6,706 bases of DNA from Candidatus Coatesiibacteriota bacterium (GCA_014728185.1 WJMB01000098.1:1-6706); one strand, 5' to 3'; counted from the stretch's first letter, positions 1 through 5,238 are shown. The notes: generated by a model from the sequence alone, not told the origin. Numbers and translations are program-made.

Positions 1-351
1 ATTTTTAATTAATACATATGCCTCATCATGACTAATAGAAGGATATACAGTTGGATTTAATCCATGACCCGGATGGTCGTATGTGTTTACCAAATTACCG
101 TTTATATCAAACTTGCCACTTTGGTTGGATAGGTTATGATACATATAACCTTCTGAATCCATCGTTATCTTCCCATAACCCGTCCAGGGCTTATACCACA
201 ACAACCTTACACCTTCATGAGGACCAACATAGGGGCTCTGTCCGGTGTGCTGGTAATCAATACCCCAGGTGGCGCAGGCGGTCTGAGCGGAAACAAGGGA
301 ACATAAAACCGAGAGTGACAAGAGTATGACGAGTATGAGCTTGCGCTTCAT
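1..351 (-). CDS. Secreted PQQ-like beta-propeller protein, N-terminal part (runs off window)
   Basis: Reading leftward from the ATG at 351, the frame stays open for 117 codons to base 1, so the gene continues outside the window. It begins MKRKLILVILLSLSVLCSLV, then SAQTACATWG: a basic N-terminus, a hydrophobic stretch and a likely signal peptidase site after the SA near residue 24, so export is expected. The mature start (WGIDYQHTGQSPYVGP, then LLWYKPW and a DSEGYMYH segment) resembles the opening of secreted PQQ-like beta-propeller proteins, where a W-x-x-D-x-x-H-T-G-x-SPY-x-GP motif leads into the first blade; this family call is from memory. A purine-rich GAGGG lies just upstream of the ATG. 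Codons are AT-richer than in the cys genes. Ligand and function are unknown. Confidence 0.75.
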   Translation of the reverse strand, partial: MKRKLILVILLSLSVLCSLVSAQTACATWGIDYQHTGQSPYVGPHEGVRLLWYKPWTGYGKITMDSEGYMYHNLSNQSGKFDINGNLVNTYDHPGHGLNPTVYPSISHDEAYVLIKN

Positions 352-397
352 GATCCCTCTTATCTCGCTTTTACATATCTCACGTTCGCTGGATTGC

Positions 398-425
398 TTG
401 ACGTTCACGCAATTTGAAATATAGA
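398..425 (+). promoter_or_regulatory. Possible opposing promoter overlapping the minus-strand one
   Basis: On the plus strand, TTGACG (398-403) is followed after 16 bases by TATAGA (420-425). It would start transcripts near 432, towards the 465-804 repeat and its small reading frame. It overlaps the stronger minus-strand promoter, so the two could not be used at the same time. The match is only fair, and no firm gene lies downstream. Confidence 0.25.
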
Positions 426-446
426 CCGTAAGACGCCGGGCGTCAA
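418..446 (-). promoter_or_regulatory. Sigma70-type promoter for the secreted gene at 351
   Basis: On the minus strand, TTGACG (446-441) and TATATT (423-418) are separated by exactly 17 bases, close to the sigma70 consensus. Transcription would start near 411, giving a leader of about 60 nt before the ATG at 351. This is the best conventional promoter in the window. Confidence 0.6.
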
Positions 447-464
447 GGGCGATGGAAAAACGAG

Positions 465-804
465 AAAAGGTTGGGTATTATGGAACATATAAGGACCAAA
501 TCAGGGTTGATATTGAAAGGCTCAATGAGCAAGCAATCGATGCTTGGGATCGCCCGGTTTCAATCCCGATACAATAATGCGCAGTCTTGCTGCATGATAA
601 TGTGACAGTTATGAATCGAGTTTCAACCAGATTGTCATTTTTACCGGCTACAATACAAGGCAGGTTATTCACCAAGCTGGCACCCTACAGCCGCTGTTTA
701 TTAACTGCTGCAAGTGACAGATGTATCTAGCGTATAACGTGTATTATCAGCAGGATACAATTATAGCCCAGTCCGAACATGGTATACGATCCCTTGAAGA
801 AAAG
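465..804 (+). repeat. Repeat of about 340 bp, copy A (inverted partner at 4821-5164)
   Basis: This stretch matches the reverse complement of 4821-5164. The best block (about 475-622) aligns without gaps over roughly 146 positions with about 78% identity counted by eye. It includes an 18-base perfect match (572-589 with 5039-5056) and a 13-base one (512-524 with 5104-5116). The middle is more diverged. Near the other end, CAGTCCGAACA-x-GGTAT-x-CGATCCC (769-793) matches 4833-4857. Copy lengths are nearly equal (340 and 344 bp), as expected of a common ancestor. It fills most of the gene-poor 352-912 interval. No transposase or clean terminal repeats are visible. Confidence 0.7.
480..605 (+). 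CDS. Candidate small protein (41 aa) inside repeat copy A
   Basis: The frame reads MEHIRTKSGLILKGS, then MSKQSMLG, then a variable part, then NNAQSCCMIM and TGA. The second repeat copy encodes a related 44-residue peptide at 5148-5014, also uninterrupted and starting at the equivalent ATG. About 28 of 41 residues are identical. Several differences are synonymous (AGG/CGG, AAA/AAG, TTG/CTG, TGC/TGT) or conservative (K/R, L/I, F/L, M/L). That pattern hints at a real coding sequence, but the sample is tiny and similarity continues beyond the stop codon. A second plus frame (452-577, 41 aa, ending IERLNEQAIDAW then 9 residues) overlaps it; its counterpart in the other copy has an in-frame TGA. 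No known family is recognised. The ribosome-binding site is weak. Confidence 0.22.
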   Translation: MEHIRTKSGLILKGSMSKQSMLGIARFQSRYNNAQSCCMIM

Positions 805-862
805 CCGGGAAATGACATGCGTCAAGGAAGGTATTCATAACGCAAAAGGAACAAGACATAAT

Positions 863-886
863 AAGCGGCGGGTCGCCCCGCCGCTT
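863..886 (-). terminator. Hairpin terminator after the outer-membrane protein gene
   Basis: AAGCGGCGGG (863-872) pairs perfectly with CCCGCCGCTT (877-886) around a 4-base loop, 26 bases past the stop codon at 913. Read on the minus strand, the stem is followed by ATTATGTCTTGTT, a moderately T-rich tail. It fits a rho-independent terminator for the cysE-cysK-OMP cluster. Confidence 0.7.
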
Positions 887-912
887 GTTCATCTACACTG
901 AGCCGATACTGG

Positions 913-1461
913 CTAGAACCCGATGTAGAACCCGGCCCGCAGGGTCAAACAACTGATATCGGAGAGATCGGACTCGGTCCAGTGGTAGGTGGCGTCGGCG
1001 TAGGCGCCCATGAAGCCCAGGAACCCCACCTCGGCGCCGAGGCCGGTGTTGAAGCCCCACTTGAGGCCCTTGTCTTCGAACTCGTTGTCATCGGCGTCGG
1101 TGAACTGGAAGTCGTAGTAGTAGAGGCCGACGCCGCCGACGACGAAGGGGCTGATGACGCCGGGAAGCTTGAGCTTGCCCTGGAGGTAGATGGGGATGAT
1201 GGTGTTGTAATGGTCGGAGAGAACCTCGACGCCGTCGACCTCCTCGGGTTTGAAAGCGCTCTCGACGTAGTCGACGTTGAAGGTGACGTCGATGAGGGGG
1301 ATCAGGCCGAGACCGAAGCTGAAGCCGCCGGTCAGGCCGCCCTCGAAGTAGTCTGAGTATTCGCCCATGGGGGCAAGGTAGCCGACACGTCCGCCGACGC
1401 TGAACAGGGCCAGGGCGGGCAGGGCTGTGAGCAGCACGAGGATGGGGATCAGTTTGCGCAT
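913..1461 (-). CDS. Small outer-membrane beta-barrel protein (182 aa)
   Basis: The protein starts MRKLIPILVLLTALPALA, a clear signal peptide with likely cleavage after ALA at residue 18. It continues with alternating hydrophobic and glycine/aromatic strands typical of an eight-stranded outer-membrane barrel: VGGRVGYLAPMG (22-33), GGFSFGLGL (45-53), SPFVVGGVGLYYYDF (104-118), WGFNTGLGAEVGF (135-147), YADATYHW (154-161). It ends in FYIGF; a C-terminal Phe is the usual signal for outer-membrane assembly. The length suits small OmpA-like or OmpW-like barrels, and the exact family cannot be fixed by eye. The start at 1461 is chosen because the signal peptide begins there and GGGAGGA lies five bases upstream; the open frame running further back overlaps cysK and is spurious. 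It follows cysK by 71 bp on the same strand and may have its own promoter. No link to cysteine metabolism is evident. Confidence 0.8.
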   Translation of the reverse strand: MRKLIPILVLLTALPALALFSVGGRVGYLAPMGEYSDYFEGGLTGGFSFGLGLIPLIDVTFNVDYVESAFKPEEVDGVEVLSDHYNTIIPIYLQGKLKLPGVISPFVVGGVGLYYYDFQFTDADDNEFEDKGLKWGFNTGLGAEVGFLGFMGAYADATYHWTESDLSDISCLTLRAGFYIGF

Positions 1462-1521
1462 GGTTCCTCCCGACTGGTGGATGCGGTTCCGGCCGCCGTG
1501 ACGCTTGCGGCTCAAAAGTAC

Positions 1522-1527
1522 ATTATA
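1522..1527 (-). promoter_or_regulatory. Perfect -10 box ahead of the outer-membrane protein gene
   Basis: TATAAT on the minus strand (1527-1522) sits just past the cysK stop codon, giving a start near 1515 and a leader of about 54 nt before the ATG at 1461. The -35 region, which would fall within the end of cysK, is poor (TTCCCC-like). The barrel gene may thus be transcribed both with cysK and on its own. Confidence 0.4.
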
Positions 1528-1532
1528 ACAGC

Positions 1533-2444
1533 TTAGCCGTCGGCGGGGGAAATCTCCAGTCCGTCGAAGATGCCCGTGGAGAGGTAGCGGCGGCCGTGGT
1601 CGGGCAGCAGAGTGAGCAGGGGGCCGGACTCGCCCCGGGAGAGCAGGCGGCGGCAGGCCGCCAGGACGGCGCCGGAGCTCGGCCCGGCAAGGATGCCCTC
1701 GACGGTGTAGAGCTCCCGGGTGAGCTCGAGGGCGGCTTCGTCCTCGATGGCGAGAACCTCGTCGACGAGTTCGGGGTGGTAGAAGGGCGGGATAAGGCCG
1801 GAACCGAGCCCCTCGAGGCGGTGCCGCCCCGGCGGTCCACCGGATAGTACGGCGCTGGCTGCGGGCTCGACGGCGTAGGCGCGCAGCTCGGGCCAGCGGG
1901 TGCGCAGCCCCAGGGTCAGACCGGTCAGCGTTCCTGCGGTGCCCACGCCCAGCACCAGTGCGGCGGGGACCTCGGGGAGCTGATCGAGGAGCTCGCCGGC
2001 GGTGGTTCGACGGTGGGCTTCGATGACGGCTGGGTTGGTGAACTGACCGGGCAGCCACCAATCGCGCTCGGCGGCGAGCTCCCGGGCGCGGCCCAGGGCG
2101 CCGGCCATTCCTTCGACGGCCGGCGTCTCGATCACCCGGGCGCCGTAGCTCTCGATGAGCTCGCGGCGCTCCGGGCTGTGGCCGGCGGGCATAATCACCA
2201 CGACGCGGCAGCCCAGCTCCCGTCCGACCCGGGCCAGGCCGATGCCCGTGTTCCCGCTGGAGGCCTCGACTACGGTGCCGCCCTCGGACAGGTAGCCTCG
2301 ACGCTGACCATCGAGGATCAGCGCCAGGGCCACGCGGTCCTTGACGCTGCCGCCGGGGTTGGCGCCCTCGAGCTTGGCGTAGACGCGGCCTCGCGTGAAG
2401 AGACGCTCCAGACGGATCAGGGGGGTGTCACCTACGCCCAACAT
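1533..2444 (-). CDS. cysK: Cysteine synthase (O-acetylserine sulfhydrylase)
   Basis: This is a pyridoxal-phosphate enzyme of fold type II that converts O-acetyl-L-serine and sulfide to L-cysteine and acetate in the cytoplasm. At 303 residues it is close to the family's usual length. Visible landmarks: GDTPLIRL (5-12); the PLP lysine K35 in GGSVKDR (31-37); the substrate loop SSGNTG (62-67); MPAGHSPERRELIESYGA (85-102); QFTNPA (134-139); the phosphate-binding loop GVGTAGTLTG (166-175); VEP and SGG-x-PG (192-206) leading into GLGSGLIPP; GILAGPSSGA (250-259), whose serine contacts the PLP ring nitrogen in known enzymes; and LPDHGRRYLST near the end. The loop usually reads T-SGNTG and GTGG; here it is S-SGNTG and GTAG, mild changes. 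The ATG at 2444 lies inside the last codons of cysE, with GAGGAG placed well upstream, so translation is probably coupled. A cystathionine beta-synthase or O-phosphoserine-using variant is less likely but not excluded. Confidence 0.92.
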   Translation of the reverse strand: MLGVGDTPLIRLERLFTRGRVYAKLEGANPGGSVKDRVALALILDGQRRGYLSEGGTVVEASSGNTGIGLARVGRELGCRVVVIMPAGHSPERRELIESYGARVIETPAVEGMAGALGRARELAAERDWWLPGQFTNPAVIEAHRRTTAGELLDQLPEVPAALVLGVGTAGTLTGLTLGLRTRWPELRAYAVEPAASAVLSGGPPGRHRLEGLGSGLIPPFYHPELVDEVLAIEDEAALELTRELYTVEGILAGPSSGAVLAACRRLLSRGESGPLLTLLPDHGRRYLSTGIFDGLEISPADG

Positions 2445-3085
2445 CGGTACTCCTCGGTTCGCACGGCGGCGCGAAGCCCTTCCAGCTCGGCTTCCAACCG
2501 GCTCAAACGTTTTTCCAGCTTCGTCAGTTCGGCGACCTCGGGGCCCAAAGCTAGACCGCCGGCAGAGAGGTCGCGGCGCAACACCGCGTTGGGTCCCACC
2601 CGGGCGCCGTCGCCGATGGTGATCGGCCCCAGCAGCTTGGCTCCGGCGCCCAGCACCACGCCACGACCCACCGTGGGGTGGCGCTTGCCCGGACGGCGGC
2701 TGACCCCGCCCAGGGTCACCCCGTGGTAGATGACGGTCTCATCACCGACGACGACGGTCTCGCCGATGACGACGCCGTAGCCGTGGTCGATGAACACCCG
2801 GCGCCCCAGGCGGGCGGCGGGGTGGATCTCGATGCCGGTGAGGAAGCGGGCCAGGTTGGAGAGCAGGCGGGCGGTGGTGCGCAAGCCGTGTCGCCAGAGG
2901 CGATGGGCCGCGCGGTGGAGCAGGACGGCGTGCAGGCCGGGATAGGTCAGCAGGATGTTCAACAGCCCGGGAGCGGAGGGGTCCCGCCGGGCGACGAAAC
3001 GCAACTCGTCCCTCAGTCGTCGGTGGATACGCGTGAGCACCCCATGGTGTTTTCTCCCTTCACGGTCGTCTTCCTCGAGTCTCAT
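2432..3085 (-). CDS. cysE: Serine O-acetyltransferase
   Basis: It transfers acetyl from acetyl-CoA to L-serine, giving O-acetylserine, the CysK substrate. The order is an alpha-helical N-terminal part (RDP at 34-36, LLTYPGLHAVLLHRAAHRLW at 45-64), then a left-handed beta-helix of hexapeptide repeats: IEIHPAARLG (85-94), FIDHGYGVVIGET (98-110), YHGVTLGG (120-127), GKRHPTVG (133-140), VLGAGAKLLGPITIGD (144-159). D100/H101 and H136 correspond to the catalytic Asp-His and second His of the E. coli enzyme. Residues 183-208 form a leucine- and glutamate-rich, coiled-coil-like tail in place of the usual VVGIPGR ending, and the protein ends CWA without a terminal Ile. The start is uncertain: ATG at 3085 gives 217 aa but has no good ribosome-binding site; GTG at 3040 gives 202 aa, matches where short CysE proteins usually begin, and has AGGGAG about 12 bases ahead. 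It overlaps cysK by 13 bases. Confidence 0.9.
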   Translation of the reverse strand: MRLEEDDREGRKHHGVLTRIHRRLRDELRFVARRDPSAPGLLNILLTYPGLHAVLLHRAAHRLWRHGLRTTARLLSNLARFLTGIEIHPAARLGRRVFIDHGYGVVIGETVVVGDETVIYHGVTLGGVSRRPGKRHPTVGRGVVLGAGAKLLGPITIGDGARVGPNAVLRRDLSAGGLALGPEVAELTKLEKRLSRLEAELEGLRAAVRTEEYRCWA

Positions 3086-3267
3086 AATCACATCAGTTCG
3101 GGAGGCTGGATAGTAGCACAGCCGAGGGGTGCCTGGGAAGGCCGTCGCGCGGGGGCTGACCGCAACCGCTCGGCGTGGTATCATTGCAAACGTCAAGGCA
3201 CCTTGCTGGCGGACGGGACCTTCGCCAAACCCGCTCCGACGCGTTAACCCTTGTCCGCGCCCGGCTT

Positions 3268-3283
3268 TGGCACGTTTCTTGCA
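3268..3283 (+). promoter_or_regulatory. Sigma54-type (-24/-12) promoter reading rightward
   Basis: TGGCACG-TTTC-TTGCA matches the sigma54 consensus TGGCACG-N4-TTGCW at every defined position, with GG (3269-3270) and GC (3281-3282) ten bases apart. Transcription would start near 3294 and run towards the PPC-domain gene at 3744, giving a long leader of about 450 nt. Sigma54 promoters need an enhancer-binding activator; the outer 16-base arm or the GTTGC/GCAAC dyad could be its site, but this is conjecture. Confidence 0.5.
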
Positions 3284-3325
3284 GCAGAGCGGGGTCGCCG
3301 ATCGGCGGATACCCGCGCGGGATTC

Positions 3326-3341
3326 CGCAAGAAACGTGCCA
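3326..3341 (-). promoter_or_regulatory. Sigma54-type (-24/-12) promoter reading leftward, facing the other
   Basis: On the minus strand 3341-3326 reads TGGCACG-TTTC-TTGCG, one base from the sigma54 consensus (final W is G). The start would be near 3315, about 20 bp from the opposing start, and transcription would run through the left arm towards cysE with a leader of about 230 nt. Because the pair is a perfect repeat that also includes bases outside the consensus, the match may come from copying rather than from two functional promoters. Confidence 0.4.
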
Positions 3342-3397
3342 AAGCCTCCTCCGCCGAAGGACTGGTTGCTTTTTTGCAACAGTTTGGCGAAGGTCCC

Positions 3398-3743
3398 GGC
3401 TCAAGTCAGGCGGGTGGTCAGTGGTTCTGTGTGTGGGCGTTCGCTTCCCCGATGCCCCAGACCGGACGGAGTCTCCGGCCACGTTGGAGTCTTCGCCTGC
3501 GCCGTTTCTCGAGTGTCCGAAAGCACGGGCGAGTACTGTGGGAATAAAAAGACAACAAGCCTGATTCCGGGCCATACCGCTGAGGGTTGACGTCGCTGCG
3601 TTGTATAATATGAAGGGCCGAACGAGATTCGGCATGAAGCCGCTGTCTTCGCGCCATGCTTTGCGATACGGAATCCGGCTCGCATGAACCGGTTGGTATG
3701 ACAGCTTTGAACCCGACACAACGATTAAGCGGAAAGGACGTTT
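3398..3743 (+). other. Intergenic leader region before the PPC-domain gene
   Basis: No convincing gene is seen in either strand. A TATAAT (3604-3609) precedes the plus-strand genes, but the nearest TTGACG (3587-3592) is only 11 bases upstream, too close for a normal sigma70 promoter, so the -35 is unresolved. Just downstream, GCCGAA (3617-3622) and TTCGGC (3628-3633) form a six-bp hairpin with a five-base loop in the probable leader, about 110 nt ahead of the start codon. A second weak symmetry, CCGGA and TCCGG, lies near 3465-3482. No known riboswitch is recognised. Confidence 0.4.
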
Positions 3744-4166
3744 GTGGGCGTTTACGAATTCAAGGAAGGGCGGCGGCTGCTGGCCCGCGTCCCCAAGGGC
3801 GGGGAACTGGTGGGGCATATCGCCGACCTCCTCGTCGAGCACGACGTCAGACAAGGTTTCATCTCGGGCATCGGCGCCCTGGCCGACGCCGCCCTGGGCT
3901 TCTACGACCAACAGACCCACGAATACCATGAAATGAAACTTTTCGGCGGCCTGGAGATCGTCAGCCTGCTGGGCAACATCTCCCTGCGCAACGGAGCCCC
4001 CCACGCCCATCTCCACGCCGGGTTGGCCGGTCACGACGGCAAGGTCTACGGCGGCCACCTTGCTCGGGGGACGGTCTTCCTCACCGAGCTGGTGATCGTC
4101 GAGTTTACCGGCCATGAGCTCGAGCGAGTGCCCGACGAGTCGACGGGTCTGGTCTGCTGGCCCTAG
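3744..4166 (+). CDS. PPC/DUF296-domain protein (putative DNA-binding)
   Basis: The 140-residue protein is almost entirely one PPC domain (plants and prokaryotes conserved, DUF296). It opens VYEFKEGRRLLARVPKGGEL (3-22), then GFISGIGALADAALGFYDQ (38-56), EIVSLLGNISLRNGAPHAHLHAGLAG (71-96), YGGHL (102-106), and the closing segment ERVPDESTGL. The HAHLH cluster (87-91) with H105 is the conserved probable metal-binding site. Bacterial single-domain members form trimers and have been called DNA-binding by analogy with plant AHL proteins, but their role is mostly unproven. The start is GTG at 3744, with AAAGGA five bases upstream, and the alignment to the family begins right there. The next gene begins 13 bp after the stop, suggesting an operon. 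Confidence 0.85.
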   Translation: MGVYEFKEGRRLLARVPKGGELVGHIADLLVEHDVRQGFISGIGALADAALGFYDQQTHEYHEMKLFGGLEIVSLLGNISLRNGAPHAHLHAGLAGHDGKVYGGHLARGTVFLTELVIVEFTGHELERVPDESTGLVCWP

Positions 4167-4179
4167 AACGGTGGTGGTG

Positions 4180-4671
4180 ATGAAAGCGAACTGCCAGCGC
4201 GGCTTCTCGTTGATCGAGATGATGATCGCCTCGGCGATCCTGCTGATCGGCGTGGCCGGCGTCCTGCTCAGTCTGCCCAACGCCGAGCAGGGGGTCGCCG
4301 CCGGGGCGATGGCTGGCCGGGCGGCCCTTTACGCCCGGGAGCGCCTGGACTCCCTGGGCGCGCTGGACACCCGTGAGCTGACCGGGCGAGTGCGCCTCGA
4401 GCCCTACGAGGATCGTCCCGAGGGCCTCTTCTGGCGGCGCTGGTGGGTCCTGGACGCCGCGAGCGAACCCGAGATAGACGACGACGAGGAGCTGGCCGAG
4501 ACCCTGGCCGAGCAAGGCTTGACTCCGGCGGACTTCGATCTGCCCCGGGGATTCCTGCGGCTCAAGGTGCGCCTGGACTGGACACCCCCCGGCGGCGCGC
4601 CCCGACAACTCGAGGTCGGCCGTTTGGCCGAGGCCGGTCCGGCGACGGGCGCCCCCCGAGCGGGGGAGTGA
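4180..4671 (+). CDS. Prepilin-like minor (pseudo)pilin, PilV/GspI type
   Basis: MKANCQRG is a short basic leader; cleavage by prepilin peptidase is expected between G8 and F9, giving FSLIEMMIASAILLIGVAGV. The conserved Glu at +5 is E13. The hydrophobic helix (9-29) would anchor it in the inner membrane before assembly. The remainder (163 aa in all) has an acidic stretch, EPEIDDDEELAETLAEQ, and no recognised domain; the size and N-terminus suit minor pilins of type IV pili or type II secretion. The ATG at 4180 is chosen because it begins a leader of normal length. GTG codons at 4171, 4174 and 4177 are possible, and the frame open back to 4114 overlaps the previous gene. No good ribosome-binding site is seen, so coupling to the upstream gene is likely. 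No other pilus genes are in the window. Confidence 0.75.
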   Translation: MKANCQRGFSLIEMMIASAILLIGVAGVLLSLPNAEQGVAAGAMAGRAALYARERLDSLGALDTRELTGRVRLEPYEDRPEGLFWRRWWVLDAASEPEIDDDEELAETLAEQGLTPADFDLPRGFLRLKVRLDWTPPGGAPRQLEVGRLAEAGPATGAPRAGE

Positions 4672-4803
4672 GTTCGCGGGCGGTGGTTGTGGACAGTTAG
4701 TCGCGCGCCGCCGCTTGCAAGATAATCGGGAGAGCTTCGCGGCTGTGGTCGACGCGGGCGAGCCTAAGCGAAGAAGAGCCGCAACGACGCGGATTGCCTA
4801 TCG

Positions 4804-4832
4804 AGACAGGCTCCAATCCTGTCTTTTTCTTT
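4804..4832 (+). terminator. Rho-independent terminator after the prepilin gene
   Basis: AGACAGG (4804-4810) pairs perfectly with CCTGTCT (4818-4824) around a seven-base loop and runs directly into TTTTCTTT. It ends the plus-strand PPC/prepilin unit, 132 bp after its stop codon. The 4672-4800 stretch before it holds no gene. An alternative stem upstream (4791-4799 with 4808-4819) overlaps it. Confidence 0.85.
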
Positions 4833-5164
4833 GGGATCGGATACCCTGTTCGGACTGTTTTATTAATGTAATCCGCTGTTAATACTCATGTAATAGCAGA
4901 TTTGCCTGTCACTTATCAGGAGTTAAAAAGTGGCGGCAGCAAGGTTTATGATCGGTGGACAATCTATCCTGCCAATTAGCTTGCAACTAGCGCTCGTTCG
5001 ATTGCTGATCGACTCATAACTGCATCATTATCAAGCAACAAGACTGCGCATTATTGCATCGGGGGCAAAGGTGAACATCCCCAATCATCGATTGCCTGCT
5101 CGATGAGCCTTTCAATTTCAGCCCTGACTTGGTCCGATCATGTTCCATGATGTCTTCCCTTTTT
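4821..5164 (-). repeat. Repeat of about 340 bp, copy B (inverted partner of 465-804)
   Basis: Its reverse complement is colinear with 465-804, with the strongest block at about 5003-5152 and an end block at 4833-4857. The inner end overlaps the preceding terminator; the outer end lies 115 bp before the start codon at 5280, mirroring copy A, which ends 113 bp before the start codon at 351. Apart from one candidate small frame, no gene is seen here. It is AT-rich compared with the genes to its left. Confidence 0.7.
5014..5148 (-). CDS. Candidate small protein (44 aa) inside repeat copy B
   Basis: From the ATG at 5148 the frame reads MEHDRTKSGLKLKGS, then SSRQSMIG, a variable part with CPRC, then NNAQSCCLIMMQL and a stop. 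It is the counterpart of the 41-residue frame at 480-605, with intact frame and matching start. GGGAAG lies five bases ahead of the ATG, a usable ribosome-binding site. In-frame starts further upstream (to 5214) are outside the shared region and less likely. No family is recognised. It reads away from the secreted gene at 5280. Confidence 0.25.
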   Translation of the reverse strand: MEHDRTKSGLKLKGSSSRQSMIGDVHLCPRCNNAQSCCLIMMQL

Positions 5165-5216
5165 AAGTACTTATTCTCTATGATATTTATTGTGAAATTC
5201 ATGTTGAAGTGCACTG

Positions 5217-5238
5217 TATATTCGAAATCAGGTATAAT
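5217..5238 (+). promoter_or_regulatory. Promoter region of the secreted repeat protein
   Basis: Two -10-like boxes occur: TATATT (5217-5222) and a perfect TATAAT (5233-5238), 57 and 41 bases before the ATG at 5280. Neither has a good -35 at 16-18 bases; TTGAAG (5204-5209) is 23 bases from the second. The leader carries the dyad TTGTT-T-AACAA (about 5250-5260). GGAGGGAAG immediately precedes the ATG and is a strong ribosome-binding site. Confidence 0.45.

Larger units (their letters stand above)
3215..3397. repeat. Nested perfect inverted repeats in the divergent intergenic region
   Basis: The outer arms are a 16-base perfect pair, GGGACCTTCGCCAAAC (3215-3230) and its complement (3382-3397). 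The inner arms are a 19-base perfect pair, GCTTTGGCACGTTTCTTGC (3264-3282) and its complement (3327-3345). The bases between outer and inner arms (33 and 36 nt) are not conserved. The 44-nt loop contains the palindrome CGCCGATCGGCG (3296-3307) flanked by GGGT and ACCC. A small hairpin, GTTGC-T6-GCAAC, lies at 3365-3380. The elements appear as two mirror-image modules with matching ends and free spacing, not one continuous stem. Several small frames across it are artefacts of the symmetry. It could be a paired regulatory region or a dispersed palindromic element. Confidence 0.85.

Noticed and set aside
51..329. Plus-strand frame of 92 residues
   Set aside because: It is antisense to the secreted gene on the minus strand, which has a signal peptide and promoter.
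982..1356. Plus-strand frame rich in Val, Glu, Gly and Asp
   Set aside because: It is the antisense shadow of the outer-membrane protein gene.
913..2061. Minus-strand frame of 382 residues
   Set aside because: Only its last 182 residues form a protein with a signal peptide and ribosome-binding site; the upstream part is arginine/proline-rich out-of-frame reading of cysK.
3264..3345. Inner inverted repeat as a transcription terminator
   Set aside because: No T-run follows the stem on either strand, and the loop is 44 nt.
3086..3379. N-terminal extension of cysE to 315 residues
   Set aside because: The added part reads through the inverted repeat, is low-quality sequence, and lies before the point where the CysE family begins.
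3129..3590. Several plus-strand frames across the palindrome
   Set aside because: Their resemblance to minus-strand frames comes from the inverted symmetry, not from shared genes.
3587..3609. TTGACG and TATAAT as a sigma70 promoter
   Set aside because: The spacer is 11 bases, far from the 16-18 needed, so the pair is not claimed as a promoter.
3093..4280. Minus-strand frame of 395 residues
   Set aside because: It is antisense to the PPC gene and crosses the palindromes; no domain is recognisable.
465..5164. Inverted copies as ends of a composite transposon
   Set aside because: No transposase, no sharp terminal repeats or target duplications are visible, and the copies have diverged by more than a fifth.
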